From assembly GCA_016292545.1 (NCBI GenBank), contig JAEDIG010000041.1, forward strand, positions 1-18,154: 18,154 bases of DNA. The letters are read 5' to 3'. The notes under the pieces are model-generated. The model had not been told where the DNA came from and did not search any database. It saw only the letters and a program-made list of their open reading frames with translations. This DNA comes from Bacteroidaceae bacterium (GTDB lineage: Bacteria > Bacteroidota > Bacteroidia > Bacteroidales > Bacteroidaceae). Positions 1 to 6,385 of this stretch are shown here, one piece after another. The position numbers and the translations under genes were made by a program. Numbering within the stretch: position 1 is the stretch's first letter; each line of letters starts with the position of its first letter.

Positions 1-36
1 CCCTGTAGGGCGTTTTTCAATTATCCGTTTTTAATA

Positions 37-75
37 CCCAGGGTGCCATTCCGCTACGCTCCATTCTGCCCTGGG
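37..75. repeat. hairpin-forming intergenic repeat
   Basis: CCCAGGG at 37-43 is the exact reverse complement of CCCTGGG at 69-75. The loop contains two near-copies of CCATTC (46-51 and 61-66). A smaller hairpin, CCCT-GT-AGGG, lies at 1-10. No reading frame is credible here. The look is that of a small interspersed intergenic element, but only one copy is in this window, so repeat status is an inference. Confidence 0.4.
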
Positions 76-131
76 CTGGTGGCTTGCTGTCGTTTCGGGG
101 CGTTTCCTTCCCTCTAAACAGGGGGACTGGA

Positions 132-192
132 TGGCTGCCTGTTGCAGTTGTTGCAGTTGTTGCAGTTTTTTTCGGGCCTATAACTGCAACGC
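132..192 (+). repeat. TTGCAG repeat element, copy 1
   Basis: The element holds three GTTGCAG units spaced every 9 bp (141-165), a run of seven T (166-172), CGGGCCTAT, and the inverted unit AACTGCAAC (182-190). GTTGCAGTT can pair with AACTGCAAC, leaving the T-run and CGGG in the loop. Bases 139-192 are repeated perfectly in inverted orientation at 353-406. Bases 132-190 match 4764-4822 with one mismatch. A short C/G hairpin (CCCT at 110-113 with AGGG at 120-123) precedes it, as a stronger one does before copy 3. Confidence 0.85.
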
Positions 193-215
193 TGCCCCCT
201 CCCTCTTTTAGAAGA

Positions 216-269
216 TACTTATATATTTATATATATATTATATATAATATATATATAAATATATAAGTA
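216..269. repeat. perfect 54-bp A/T palindrome
   Basis: Every base from 216 to 242 pairs with its partner from 243 to 269, giving a perfect inverted repeat with no spacer. It is made of TA/TTA runs; the outermost bases are TACTT and AAGTA. Pairing stops at 215/270. Only one C and one G occur in the 54 bp, in an otherwise G+C-rich region. It could extrude a cruciform or form an RNA hairpin. It lies between two inverted copies of the TTGCAG element. Confidence 0.9.
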
Positions 270-316
270 AACTTTTAATAATAACAATCCATTAAATTTA
301 TGCCCCTGTTTGCTTT

Positions 317-329
317 CGGTTTGAAACCG
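317..329. repeat. short hyphenated palindrome CGGTTTGAAACCG
   Basis: CGGTTT at 317-322 and AAACCG at 324-329 are exact inverted repeats around one base. The size would suit a dimeric regulator site or a small RNA hairpin. No gene starts close by, so a regulatory role is unsupported. Confidence 0.35.
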
Positions 330-352
330 TATTTTGCGGAGGGTGGGGCGGG

Positions 353-413
353 GCGTTGCAGTTATAGGCCCGAAAAAAACTGCAACAACTGCAACAACTG
401 CAACAGCTGCAAC
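353..413 (-). repeat. TTGCAG repeat element, copy 2 (inverted)
   Basis: Bases 353-406 are the exact reverse complement of 139-192. This copy carries four tandem units: CTGCAACAA at 380-388 and 389-397, CTGCAACAG at 398-406, and a partial CTGCAAC at 407-413. Copy 1 has three, so unit number varies between copies, as expected of replication slippage. The single opposing GTTGCAGTT (355-363) can pair with more than one tandem unit, giving alternative hairpin registers. Confidence 0.85.
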
Positions 414-561
414 GTTTGGCACACTCAAAGCGACCTGGGGCAGATGTTGAATCTCAGTATGGTAAGGGGGGGTGAGCGGGACAATGCCGGGAAGGCGTGG
501 CTTTGTTTTGGAGTTGATGAAGCCGTCCCTGCTTTTTTTTCACGGAAATAGGACGAAAAAC
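414..561. other. intergenic stretch without recognised gene
   Basis: Between the second repeat copy and the helicase promoter there are a G-run (464-470) and a run of eight T (533-540). No credible coding frame or RNA gene was seen. The whole 1-624 interval therefore holds repeats plus one promoter and no gene. Confidence 0.5.
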
Positions 562-592
562 TTTTATAACTCGCAAAAAATCACTACCTTTG
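562..592 (+). promoter_or_regulatory. Bacteroidetes-type promoter for the DEAD-box helicase
   Basis: TACCTTTG at 585-592 matches the -7 consensus TAnnTTTG exactly. TTTT at 562-565 sits 19 bp upstream, where the -33 TTTG is expected. The start codon at 625 leaves a leader of roughly 25 nt. No strong Shine-Dalgarno is visible, which is normal in this phylum. Confidence 0.7.
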
Positions 593-624
593 CAGCCGAT
601 TAGATTGAACCTACCTTCACATAG

Positions 625-2529
625 ATGAAAACATTCAAGGATTTGGGCTTGTGCGACGAGTTGCTGCAAGCCATTGGGGAGCAGGGATATGAGCATCCTA
701 TGCCCGTACAAGAGGAAGTGATTCCATGGCTGCTTTCGGCCGACCAGACGCATGCCGACCTCATAGCACTGGCCCAGACAGGAACCGGAAAGACGGCTTC
801 CTACGGTTTGCCCGTGTTGCAGCGGCTGAAGGACAATGCACAGGCGGGCATCAAGTCGCTGGTGCTGAGCCCTACGCGCGAGCTGTGCCTGCAGATTGCC
901 GACGACCTGGAGGGCTTTGCCAAATACCTGCCCCAGCTGCGTGTGCTGGCTGTGTATGGCGGTGCCAACATAGAGCCGCAGATAAGGGCCTTGCGGGCCG
1001 GCGTGGACATTGTGGTGGCCACACCCGGCCGGCTGATTGACCTGATGCGCCGCGGAGTGGCCGACCTGACCAATATACAGCACGTGGTGCTCGACGAGGC
1101 CGACGAGATGCTGAGCATGGGTTTCCAGGAGGACCTGGATGCCATTCTGGAGGGAATCCCCCAGGCGCACAGCACGATGCTTTTCAGCGCCACCATGAGC
1201 CGCGAAATCGAGCGCATCGCCGGCAATTATCTCCACGATGCGCACACCATCCAGGTGGGCAGCCGCAACGAGGGCGCCGAGAACGTGAACCACATCTACT
1301 ACATGGTGCATGCCAAGGACAAGTATCTGGCCCTGAAGCGTGTGGTGGACTATTTCCCCCGCATCTATGCCATCGTGTTCTGCCGCACCCGCATGGAGAC
1401 ACAGGAGGTGGCCGACAATCTGATACGCGACGGATACAATGCCGATGCCCTGCACGGCGACCTGAGCCAGCAGCAGCGCGACCTGACGATGCAGAAGTTC
1501 CGCCACCATCGCACACAGCTGCTCGTGGCCACCGATGTGGCGGCACGCGGACTGGACGTGGACGACCTGACGCATGTGATCAACTACGGCATGCCCGACG
1601 ATGTGGAGAACTATACCCACCGCAGCGGACGCACAGGACGTGCAGGCAAGAAGGGCACCAGCATCTGCATCATCCACGTGAGGGAGCGCAGCAAGATAAA
1701 GCAGGTGGAAAAGGTGATACAGAAGGAGTTTGTGCTGGGCACGCTGCCCGACCCCAAGGACATCTGTGCCAAGCAACTCTACCATGTCATCGACGAGATT
1801 GAACGCGTGGAGGTGGACGAGGAGGAGATTGCACAGTTCCTGCCCGAGGTGGCCAAACGATGGGAATGGCTCGACAAAGAGGACCTCATCAAGCGTGTGC
1901 TGAGCCGCGAGTTCGGCCGTTTCCTCCAGTACTATGCCAATGCGCCCGAGATACAGACCGTGGACGTGAAGTCCGGCAAGAAAGGCGCCGCGGGCGAAGG
2001 AGGCGGCAAGCGCAAGCGTCCGGGCGGCCATGCCGAGGAGGGCTACACCCGCCTGTTTCTCAACGTGGGCAAGATTGACGGCCAGTTTGCGCGTGAAATC
2101 ATCGGGCTCATCAACAACAATGTGAAGGGCGACAAGGTGGAAATAGGGCGCATCGACCTGATGAAGAACTTCAGCTTTGTGGAGGTGGCCGAGAAGGATG
2201 CCGAGCGTGTGGTGAAGGGGCTGCGCCATGGTGTCAGCGTGAAGGGGCGCAGTGTGGTGGCCGACTATGCCGACCGTGGCGGCAAGGCTGAGGGCAGCGG
2301 TGCTGCGGAGAAGCCGGCCAGGGGCGCACGGCAGAAGCCGTCGGCCAAGCCTGCCAAGCCGGGCAGGAAGAAGCGTGACCGCGGCGATGACGGCACGGAA
2401 CAGCTGCAGCCCAAGGGCAAGCACTACAGCAAGGAGGACTGGATGAAGTTCCTCCATCCCGAAACGGTGGTGGACATCGATGACATGCCCGAAGGATGGG
2501 CGCGCAGGAAACCGAAGAAAAAGAAATAA
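625..2529 (+). CDS. DEAD-box ATP-dependent RNA helicase with DbpA-like RNA-binding domain
   Basis: This 634-residue cytoplasmic protein should use ATP to unwind or remodel RNA duplexes, for example in ribosome assembly or cold adaptation, as DeaD/CsdA/DbpA relatives do. Seen in order: a Q-motif region (residues 4-29), Walker A AQTGTGKT (50-57), SPTREL (82-87), TPGR (133-136), DEAD (157-160), SAT (188-190), ATDVAARGLD (302-311) and HRSGRTGR (332-339). A compact domain at about 474-552 resembles the DbpA RNA-binding fold. The last 80 residues are rich in Lys, Arg, Gly and Pro, end in KPKKKK and are probably disordered and RNA-contacting. The ATG at 625 begins just before the Q-motif and follows a good promoter. 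The exported peptidase gene starts 26 nt downstream and may be co-transcribed. The family is certain; the exact RNA target is not. Confidence 0.96.
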   Translation: MKTFKDLGLCDELLQAIGEQGYEHPMPVQEEVIPWLLSADQTHADLIALAQTGTGKTASYGLPVLQRLKDNAQAGIKSLVLSPTRELCLQIADDLEGFAKYLPQLRVLAVYGGANIEPQIRALRAGVDIVVATPGRLIDLMRRGVADLTNIQHVVLDEADEMLSMGFQEDLDAILEGIPQAHSTMLFSATMSREIERIAGNYLHDAHTIQVGSRNEGAENVNHIYYMVHAKDKYLALKRVVDYFPRIYAIVFCRTRMETQEVADNLIRDGYNADALHGDLSQQQRDLTMQKFRHHRTQLLVATDVAARGLDVDDLTHVINYGMPDDVENYTHRSGRTGRAGKKGTSICIIHVRERSKIKQVEKVIQKEFVLGTLPDPKDICAKQLYHVIDEIERVEVDEEEIAQFLPEVAKRWEWLDKEDLIKRVLSREFGRFLQYYANAPEIQTVDVKSGKKGAAGEGGGKRKRPGGHAEEGYTRLFLNVGKIDGQFAREIIGLINNNVKGDKVEIGRIDLMKNFSFVEVAEKDAERVVKGLRHGVSVKGRSVVADYADRGGKAEGSGAAEKPARGARQKPSAKPAKPGRKKRDRGDDGTEQLQPKGKHYSKEDWMKFLHPETVVDIDDMPEGWARRKPKKKK

Positions 2530-2555
2530 GCGAAGGAAAAAAACAATACTGCAAG

Positions 2556-4709
2556 ATGATAAGGAAAATGCTACTGGCAGTCGTGTGGACCGCGGCTGTC
2601 TTTGCAGCCAGGGCCGACGAGGGCATGTGGATGCTCCGCAACATTGACGCCAAGACTGCTGATGTGATGAAAGAACTGGGGCTGACGCTTACACCCGGGC
2701 AGCTCTACAATGCCGACGGCGTGTCGCTCAAGGATGCTGTGGTGTGCTTCGGCGGCTTCTGCTCGGGCGTGGTGGTGAGCCCCGACGGACTGGTCTTCAC
2801 CAACCACCACTGTGGCTACGGAGCCATCCAGTCGCTCTCCACCCCCGAGGACGACATCCTCAAGAACGGATTCGTGGCCCGCAACCATGCCGAGGAACGC
2901 CCTGTAGAGGGCCTTTTCGTGCGCTTCCTGGTGCGCATGGAGGATTGCTCCGGCCGTGTGATGCGAGCACTCGACAGCCTCTATCGTGCCCATCCTTCGG
3001 AGCCCGCGGCCGAGGTGTACACACAGTATATCGACTCCATCCTTACGGCTGTGGAGCGCGACTACACGAAGGCCAATCCCGGCATGGTGTGCATGGCGAA
3101 GAGCTTCTATGGCGACAATGCCTACTATGTGTCCATCTACCGGCAGTATGACGACATCCGTCTGGTGTTCACCGTGCCCGAGACGCTGGGCAAGTTTGGC
3201 GGCGACACCGACAACTGGATGTGGCCCCGCCAGACCAGTGATTTCAGTGTGTTCCGCATCTATGCCACGCCCGAGGGCGAACCGGCCTTCTACAGCGCCG
3301 ACAATGTGCCCCTCCGTCCCCGTCGCTATGCCCGTGTGAGCCTCGACGGCTACCGCAGCGGAGACTATTGCATGACTGTGGGCTACCCCGGAAGCACCAG
3401 CCGCTACCTCAGCTCGTGGGGCATCCGCCAGCGTGTGGACGACGTGAACGCTTCGCTCATCCAGGTGCGTGGAGTGAAGCAGGATGTGTGGAAGCAGCGC
3501 ATGCAGGCCGACCGCGGTGTGGCCATCAAGTATGCCAGCAAGTGGGCCTCCAGCAGCAACTACTGGAAGAACTCCATCGGCATGAACAAGGCGGTGAAGG
3601 AGCTGGACGTGATAGGGCAGAAGGAGCAGCTGGAGGCGCGCATAGCCAAGTGGTACAATGCCGACCCGTCGCTCAAGGCGCGCTTTGGCCAGATGTTCCC
3701 TCAGCTGAGCCTCCATTATGGCCGTGTGAGCGAGGATGTGCGCGCCAGGGGCTTCTTCGTGGAAACCTTCAACAGGGGCATAGAGCTGTTCAGCGTGGCG
3801 CGCCGCATCAACATGGCCTCCTGCGAGGCCGACAGCCAGCAGGTGGAAGCCATGCGCGAGACCCTGAAGCGTTTCTATAAGGACTATGACCCGCAGCTCG
3901 ACGAGCAGACGATGGGCGTGCTTCTGCAGAACTATCGCCAGCAGGTGGCCCCCCGCTTCCTGCCCCGTTTCTATGGCCGCATCGACAGCCTGTATGGCGG
4001 CGACTGCCAGCGTTTCGCCCATGCGGTGTTTGAGCAGTCGGTGATCAGCAAGCCCTCCTGTGTGGACCGGCTGGCCGAGATTGTGGCCGACTCGGCATTG
4101 CGCGACACCGATCCCGCCCTTGTGTATGCCCAGGACCTCACAGCCACCCTCTCCGGCCTCTACAGCGGCGTGGCCGCCTCGCAGAAGATTATTGCCTACA
4201 ACGAGCATTTGCTCACGCAGGCACTGCTGGAGATGGACCAGCAGAATCCCCACTACAGCGATGCCAACATGACCATGCGCCTGAGCTACGGATTCATCCA
4301 GGACTATACGGCCCAGGGCAACCACTACGACTATTACACCAATTCGCAAAGTCTGCTCGACAAGGTGGCCCGCCAGCACGAGATTGAGGACTACCGCATG
4401 GAGGACAACATCGTGGAGCTCATCAAGCAGCGTAATTTCGGACGCTATGCCGACCGCAATACGGGCGACATGCACCTGTGTTTCCTGAGCAACAACGACA
4501 TCACGGGCGGCAATTCGGGAAGCCCCATGTTCAACGGAAAGGGCGAACTGATAGGTCTGGCCTTCGACGGCAACTGGGAGGCCATGAGTGGCGACATCAG
4601 TTTCAACAGCTCGCTGCAGCGCTGCATCGGTGTGGACATCCGCTACGTCCTCTTCCTGATGGACAAATGGGGACATGCCGACCATCTCCTGCGGGAAATC
4701 GGATTGTAG
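2556..4709 (+). CDS. dpp7: S46-family dipeptidyl-peptidase, DPP7 type
   Basis: This 717-residue exported serine peptidase should remove dipeptides from the N-termini of oligopeptides in the periplasm, supporting amino-acid use by asaccharolytic or mixed feeders. It begins with a signal peptide (Lys/Arg then a hydrophobic run, probable cleavage after ARA at residue 20). Catalytic residues by family alignment are H85 in TNHHC, D229 in TSDFSVFR and S654 in GGNSGSP. Gly672, 18 residues after the serine, corresponds to Gly673 of DPP7. DPP11 has Arg there and prefers Asp/Glu, so this enzyme should prefer hydrophobic P1 residues. Length is typical for S46. The frame is open upstream to 2496 inside the helicase gene, but the ATG at 2556 gives a clean signal peptide. 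Its 3' end faces dprA across a repeat element. Confidence 0.93.
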   Translation: MIRKMLLAVVWTAAVFAARADEGMWMLRNIDAKTADVMKELGLTLTPGQLYNADGVSLKDAVVCFGGFCSGVVVSPDGLVFTNHHCGYGAIQSLSTPEDDILKNGFVARNHAEERPVEGLFVRFLVRMEDCSGRVMRALDSLYRAHPSEPAAEVYTQYIDSILTAVERDYTKANPGMVCMAKSFYGDNAYYVSIYRQYDDIRLVFTVPETLGKFGGDTDNWMWPRQTSDFSVFRIYATPEGEPAFYSADNVPLRPRRYARVSLDGYRSGDYCMTVGYPGSTSRYLSSWGIRQRVDDVNASLIQVRGVKQDVWKQRMQADRGVAIKYASKWASSSNYWKNSIGMNKAVKELDVIGQKEQLEARIAKWYNADPSLKARFGQMFPQLSLHYGRVSEDVRARGFFVETFNRGIELFSVARRINMASCEADSQQVEAMRETLKRFYKDYDPQLDEQTMGVLLQNYRQQVAPRFLPRFYGRIDSLYGGDCQRFAHAVFEQSVISKPSCVDRLAEIVADSALRDTDPALVYAQDLTATLSGLYSGVAASQKIIAYNEHLLTQALLEMDQQNPHYSDANMTMRLSYGFIQDYTAQGNHYDYYTNSQSLLDKVARQHEIEDYRMEDNIVELIKQRNFGRYADRNTGDMHLCFLSNNDITGGNSGSPMFNGKGELIGLAFDGNWEAMSGDISFNSSLQRCIGVDIRYVLFLMDKWGHADHLLREIGL

Positions 4710-4721
4710 AGACTCCCAGGA

Positions 4722-4762
4722 CCCCCAGCCCCCCTCAATCCCCCTGTCCAGGGGGGGCTGGG
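4722..4762. repeat. C/G-rich hairpin between convergent genes
   Basis: CCCAGCCCCCC (4724-4734) pairs with GGGGGGCTGGG (4752-4762) over 11 bp. A competing smaller hairpin, CCCCCT-GTCC-AGGGGG, lies at 4740-4755. It abuts the TTGCAG element and appears to be its upstream half. It may help terminate the peptidase transcript, although no T-run follows directly. Confidence 0.6.
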
Positions 4763-4763
4763 C

Positions 4764-4824
4764 TGGCTGCCTGTTGCAGTTGTTGCAGTTGTTGCAGTTT
4801 TTTTCGGGCCCATAACTGCAACAG
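4764..4824 (+). repeat. TTGCAG repeat element, copy 3, possible terminator
   Basis: Bases 4764-4822 match copy 1 (132-190) with one difference, C at 4811 against T at 179. CTGTTGCAG (4771-4779) can pair with CTGCAACAG (4816-4824), or the inner unit GTTGCAGTT (4791-4799) with AACTGCAAC (4814-4822). The element fills the 147-nt gap between the convergent peptidase and dprA genes, where a bidirectional terminator would be expected. The run of seven T lies inside the hairpin rather than after it, so ordinary intrinsic termination is not assured. Confidence 0.8.
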
Positions 4825-4856
4825 CTGCCAGGAATCATGCCACACCCTTAGGGCCG

Positions 4857-5981
4857 CTAGGACAGGCGGTAGATGTTGCCCCCAATCAGGTGGACGATGC
4901 CTTTCATTTCCATCTCAAAGAGCAGGGTGCTGGTGGTGCCCATGGGCAGCCCTGCGTCCTGGGCAATCTGGTTGATGTGCTTGTAGTCGCAATCCTTGAG
5001 AGCGTTGAAAATAGCCGTTTCATCGGGGGAAAGGTCGGGAAAGAGCTGTTGCTGCAATCCTTGCGACAGCTGCTTCTTTATCTGAATGTCCTTGTCCCAT
5101 CCCATTTCCTCCACCATGTCGTCGATGCAGCTGAGCAGATGGGCCTTATGGCGGCGGATGAGTGTGTTGCACCCTTCCGACCACTTGTCAGTGGGCCGTC
5201 CGGGCACGGCAAAAACCTCCCTGTCGTAGCTCTCGGCCAGGCTGGTGGTGATGAGCGAACCGCCCTTTGATGCGCTTTCTATCAGGATGATGGCATCACA
5301 CATGCCCGCCACGATACGGTTGCGCTGCACAAAGTTTTTCTTGTCGGCATTGGTGCGGCTCATGAACTCGGTGACCAGCCCTCCGTGCTGAAGCATCTGG
5401 ACGGCCGTTTCGCGATGCACCCTGGGATAGATCTGGTCAAGGCCGTGTGCCAGTATGCCCACGGTGGGCAGCCCGCAGGCCAGTGCGGCACGGTGGGCCT
5501 CCACATCGATGCCGTATGCCAGTCCGCTCACGACCAAAGTGCCGGGCAGCAGTTGTGCCAGCCGTTCCACCATCTTCCGGCAGGTGGTCCTGCCATGGTC
5601 GGTGGCCTGGCGTGTGCCCACGATGCCCACTATGTGGCGGGCGTTGAGGTGGGCGTTTCCGCTGGCATAGAGCAGGATGGGGGCATCGGGGCATTCCCTG
5701 AGCCGGACGGGATATTCCTTGTCGTGGAAACAGAGGCACTTCACCCTTTTCCCGGACACGAACTCCATCTCCTCGTGGGCGCGGGCCATGCAGTTGTCCA
5801 TCTCCTTGAGCGCCTCTTCCAGCCGGCGGGATTCGCTGTCCAGCAGTCTGCCCAGTTCATGGCGATGGGCATACACTGCTGTGGCACTGCCCAGCTCCTT
5901 CACCAGCATCCTCTTCTGCAGCATGTTCATCCGTGGAAGCCTGGCGAGGGCCATGCTGCACAATATCTCCTGCTCTGTCAT
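4857..5981 (-). CDS. dprA: DNA-processing protein DprA
   Basis: This 374-residue cytoplasmic protein should bind incoming single-stranded DNA and load RecA during transformation or related recombination. An N-terminal SAM/HhH-like helical region (1-75) is followed by the Rossmann-type DprA core: VGTRQAT (121-127), SGLAYGIDVEAHRAAL (152-167), GLDQIYP (180-186), FVQRNRIVAG (217-226) and SASKGGSLITTSLA (236-249). The C-terminal 65 residues look like the winged-helix domain found in many DprA proteins. It is the last gene of a three-gene minus-strand operon and its ATG overlaps the thioesterase stop by 4 nt, implying translational coupling. No other competence gene is in the window, so natural transformability cannot be inferred. 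Confidence 0.95.
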   Translation of the reverse strand: MTEQEILCSMALARLPRMNMLQKRMLVKELGSATAVYAHRHELGRLLDSESRRLEEALKEMDNCMARAHEEMEFVSGKRVKCLCFHDKEYPVRLRECPDAPILLYASGNAHLNARHIVGIVGTRQATDHGRTTCRKMVERLAQLLPGTLVVSGLAYGIDVEAHRAALACGLPTVGILAHGLDQIYPRVHRETAVQMLQHGGLVTEFMSRTNADKKNFVQRNRIVAGMCDAIILIESASKGGSLITTSLAESYDREVFAVPGRPTDKWSEGCNTLIRRHKAHLLSCIDDMVEEMGWDKDIQIKKQLSQGLQQQLFPDLSPDETAIFNALKDCDYKHINQIAQDAGLPMGTTSTLLFEMEMKGIVHLIGGNIYRLS

Positions 5982-6385
5982 TGCCGGTAGAGATAGGGTT
6001 CGAGCAATGTGTCAAGGTGGGGGCACACCTGCAGGCGGCCGTCCACCAGGCACACCGTGTCTACAGTGGCCCGCACGACCAGTTTTTCGTCGGGCAGGCG
6101 GAAGATGTCCTGCATGAACACATATTTGATGCCCTCCTTCCGCACGTTGAGCCGGCTCACGAACTCGTCGCCGCTGCGGAGCGGTGTCTTGAAGGCCATG
6201 GTCAGGCGGGCCACCACGGCATCGATGCCCTGCTGGTGCATCTGTGAAAAACTAATGCCGGCCTTGAGCAGGAACTCGTGGCGCGTGTGCTCGATGTAGT
6301 GTTGGTAGTTGGCATTGTTGACAATGCCCTGAAGGTCGCATTCATAGTCGCGCACCTTCATCTTCAGTTCGTAGGAGTAGTTCAT
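5978..6385 (-). CDS. hotdog-fold acyl-CoA thioesterase (4HBT/YbgC-like)
   Basis: This 135-residue protein fits a single hotdog domain that hydrolyses acyl-CoA or acyl-ACP thioesters in the cytoplasm. The signature lies at residues 13-30, DYECDLQGIVNNANYQHY, where D17 aligns with the catalytic Asp of the 4-hydroxybenzoyl-CoA thioesterase/YbgC family. The following helix IEHTRHEFL matches the family's ExxR-type helix. Length is typical (130-140). It overlaps DUF2851 upstream and dprA downstream by 4 nt each, so all three are probably translated from one message. The substrate cannot be read from the sequence. Confidence 0.9.
   Translation of the reverse strand: MNYSYELKMKVRDYECDLQGIVNNANYQHYIEHTRHEFLLKAGISFSQMHQQGIDAVVARLTMAFKTPLRSGDEFVSRLNVRKEGIKYVFMQDIFRLPDEKLVVRATVDTVCLVDGRLQVCPHLDTLLEPYLYRQ

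Noticed and set aside
21..29. TTATCCGTT next to A/T-rich DNA as a DnaA box/replication origin
   Set aside because: Single imperfect box, no cluster, no dnaA, dnaN or partition gene nearby.
380..413. Tandem 9-mers as a CRISPR array
   Set aside because: Units are contiguous, without spacers of unique sequence, and no cas gene is present.
84..551. Three small reading frames (84-266 plus, 219-428 minus, 300-551 plus)
   Set aside because: Their translations are the repeat itself read in frame (VVAVVAVVAV, NCNNCNNCN, YIYIYI) and have no plausible start context or homology.
2571..4838. Very long antisense reading frames (also 454-2457, 8486-10321, 11258-12772, 13682-14734 and 14735-17134, all minus strand)
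   Set aside because: They lie opposite well-identified genes and their translations show no family motifs. G+C-rich third positions leave few stop codons on the opposite strand.
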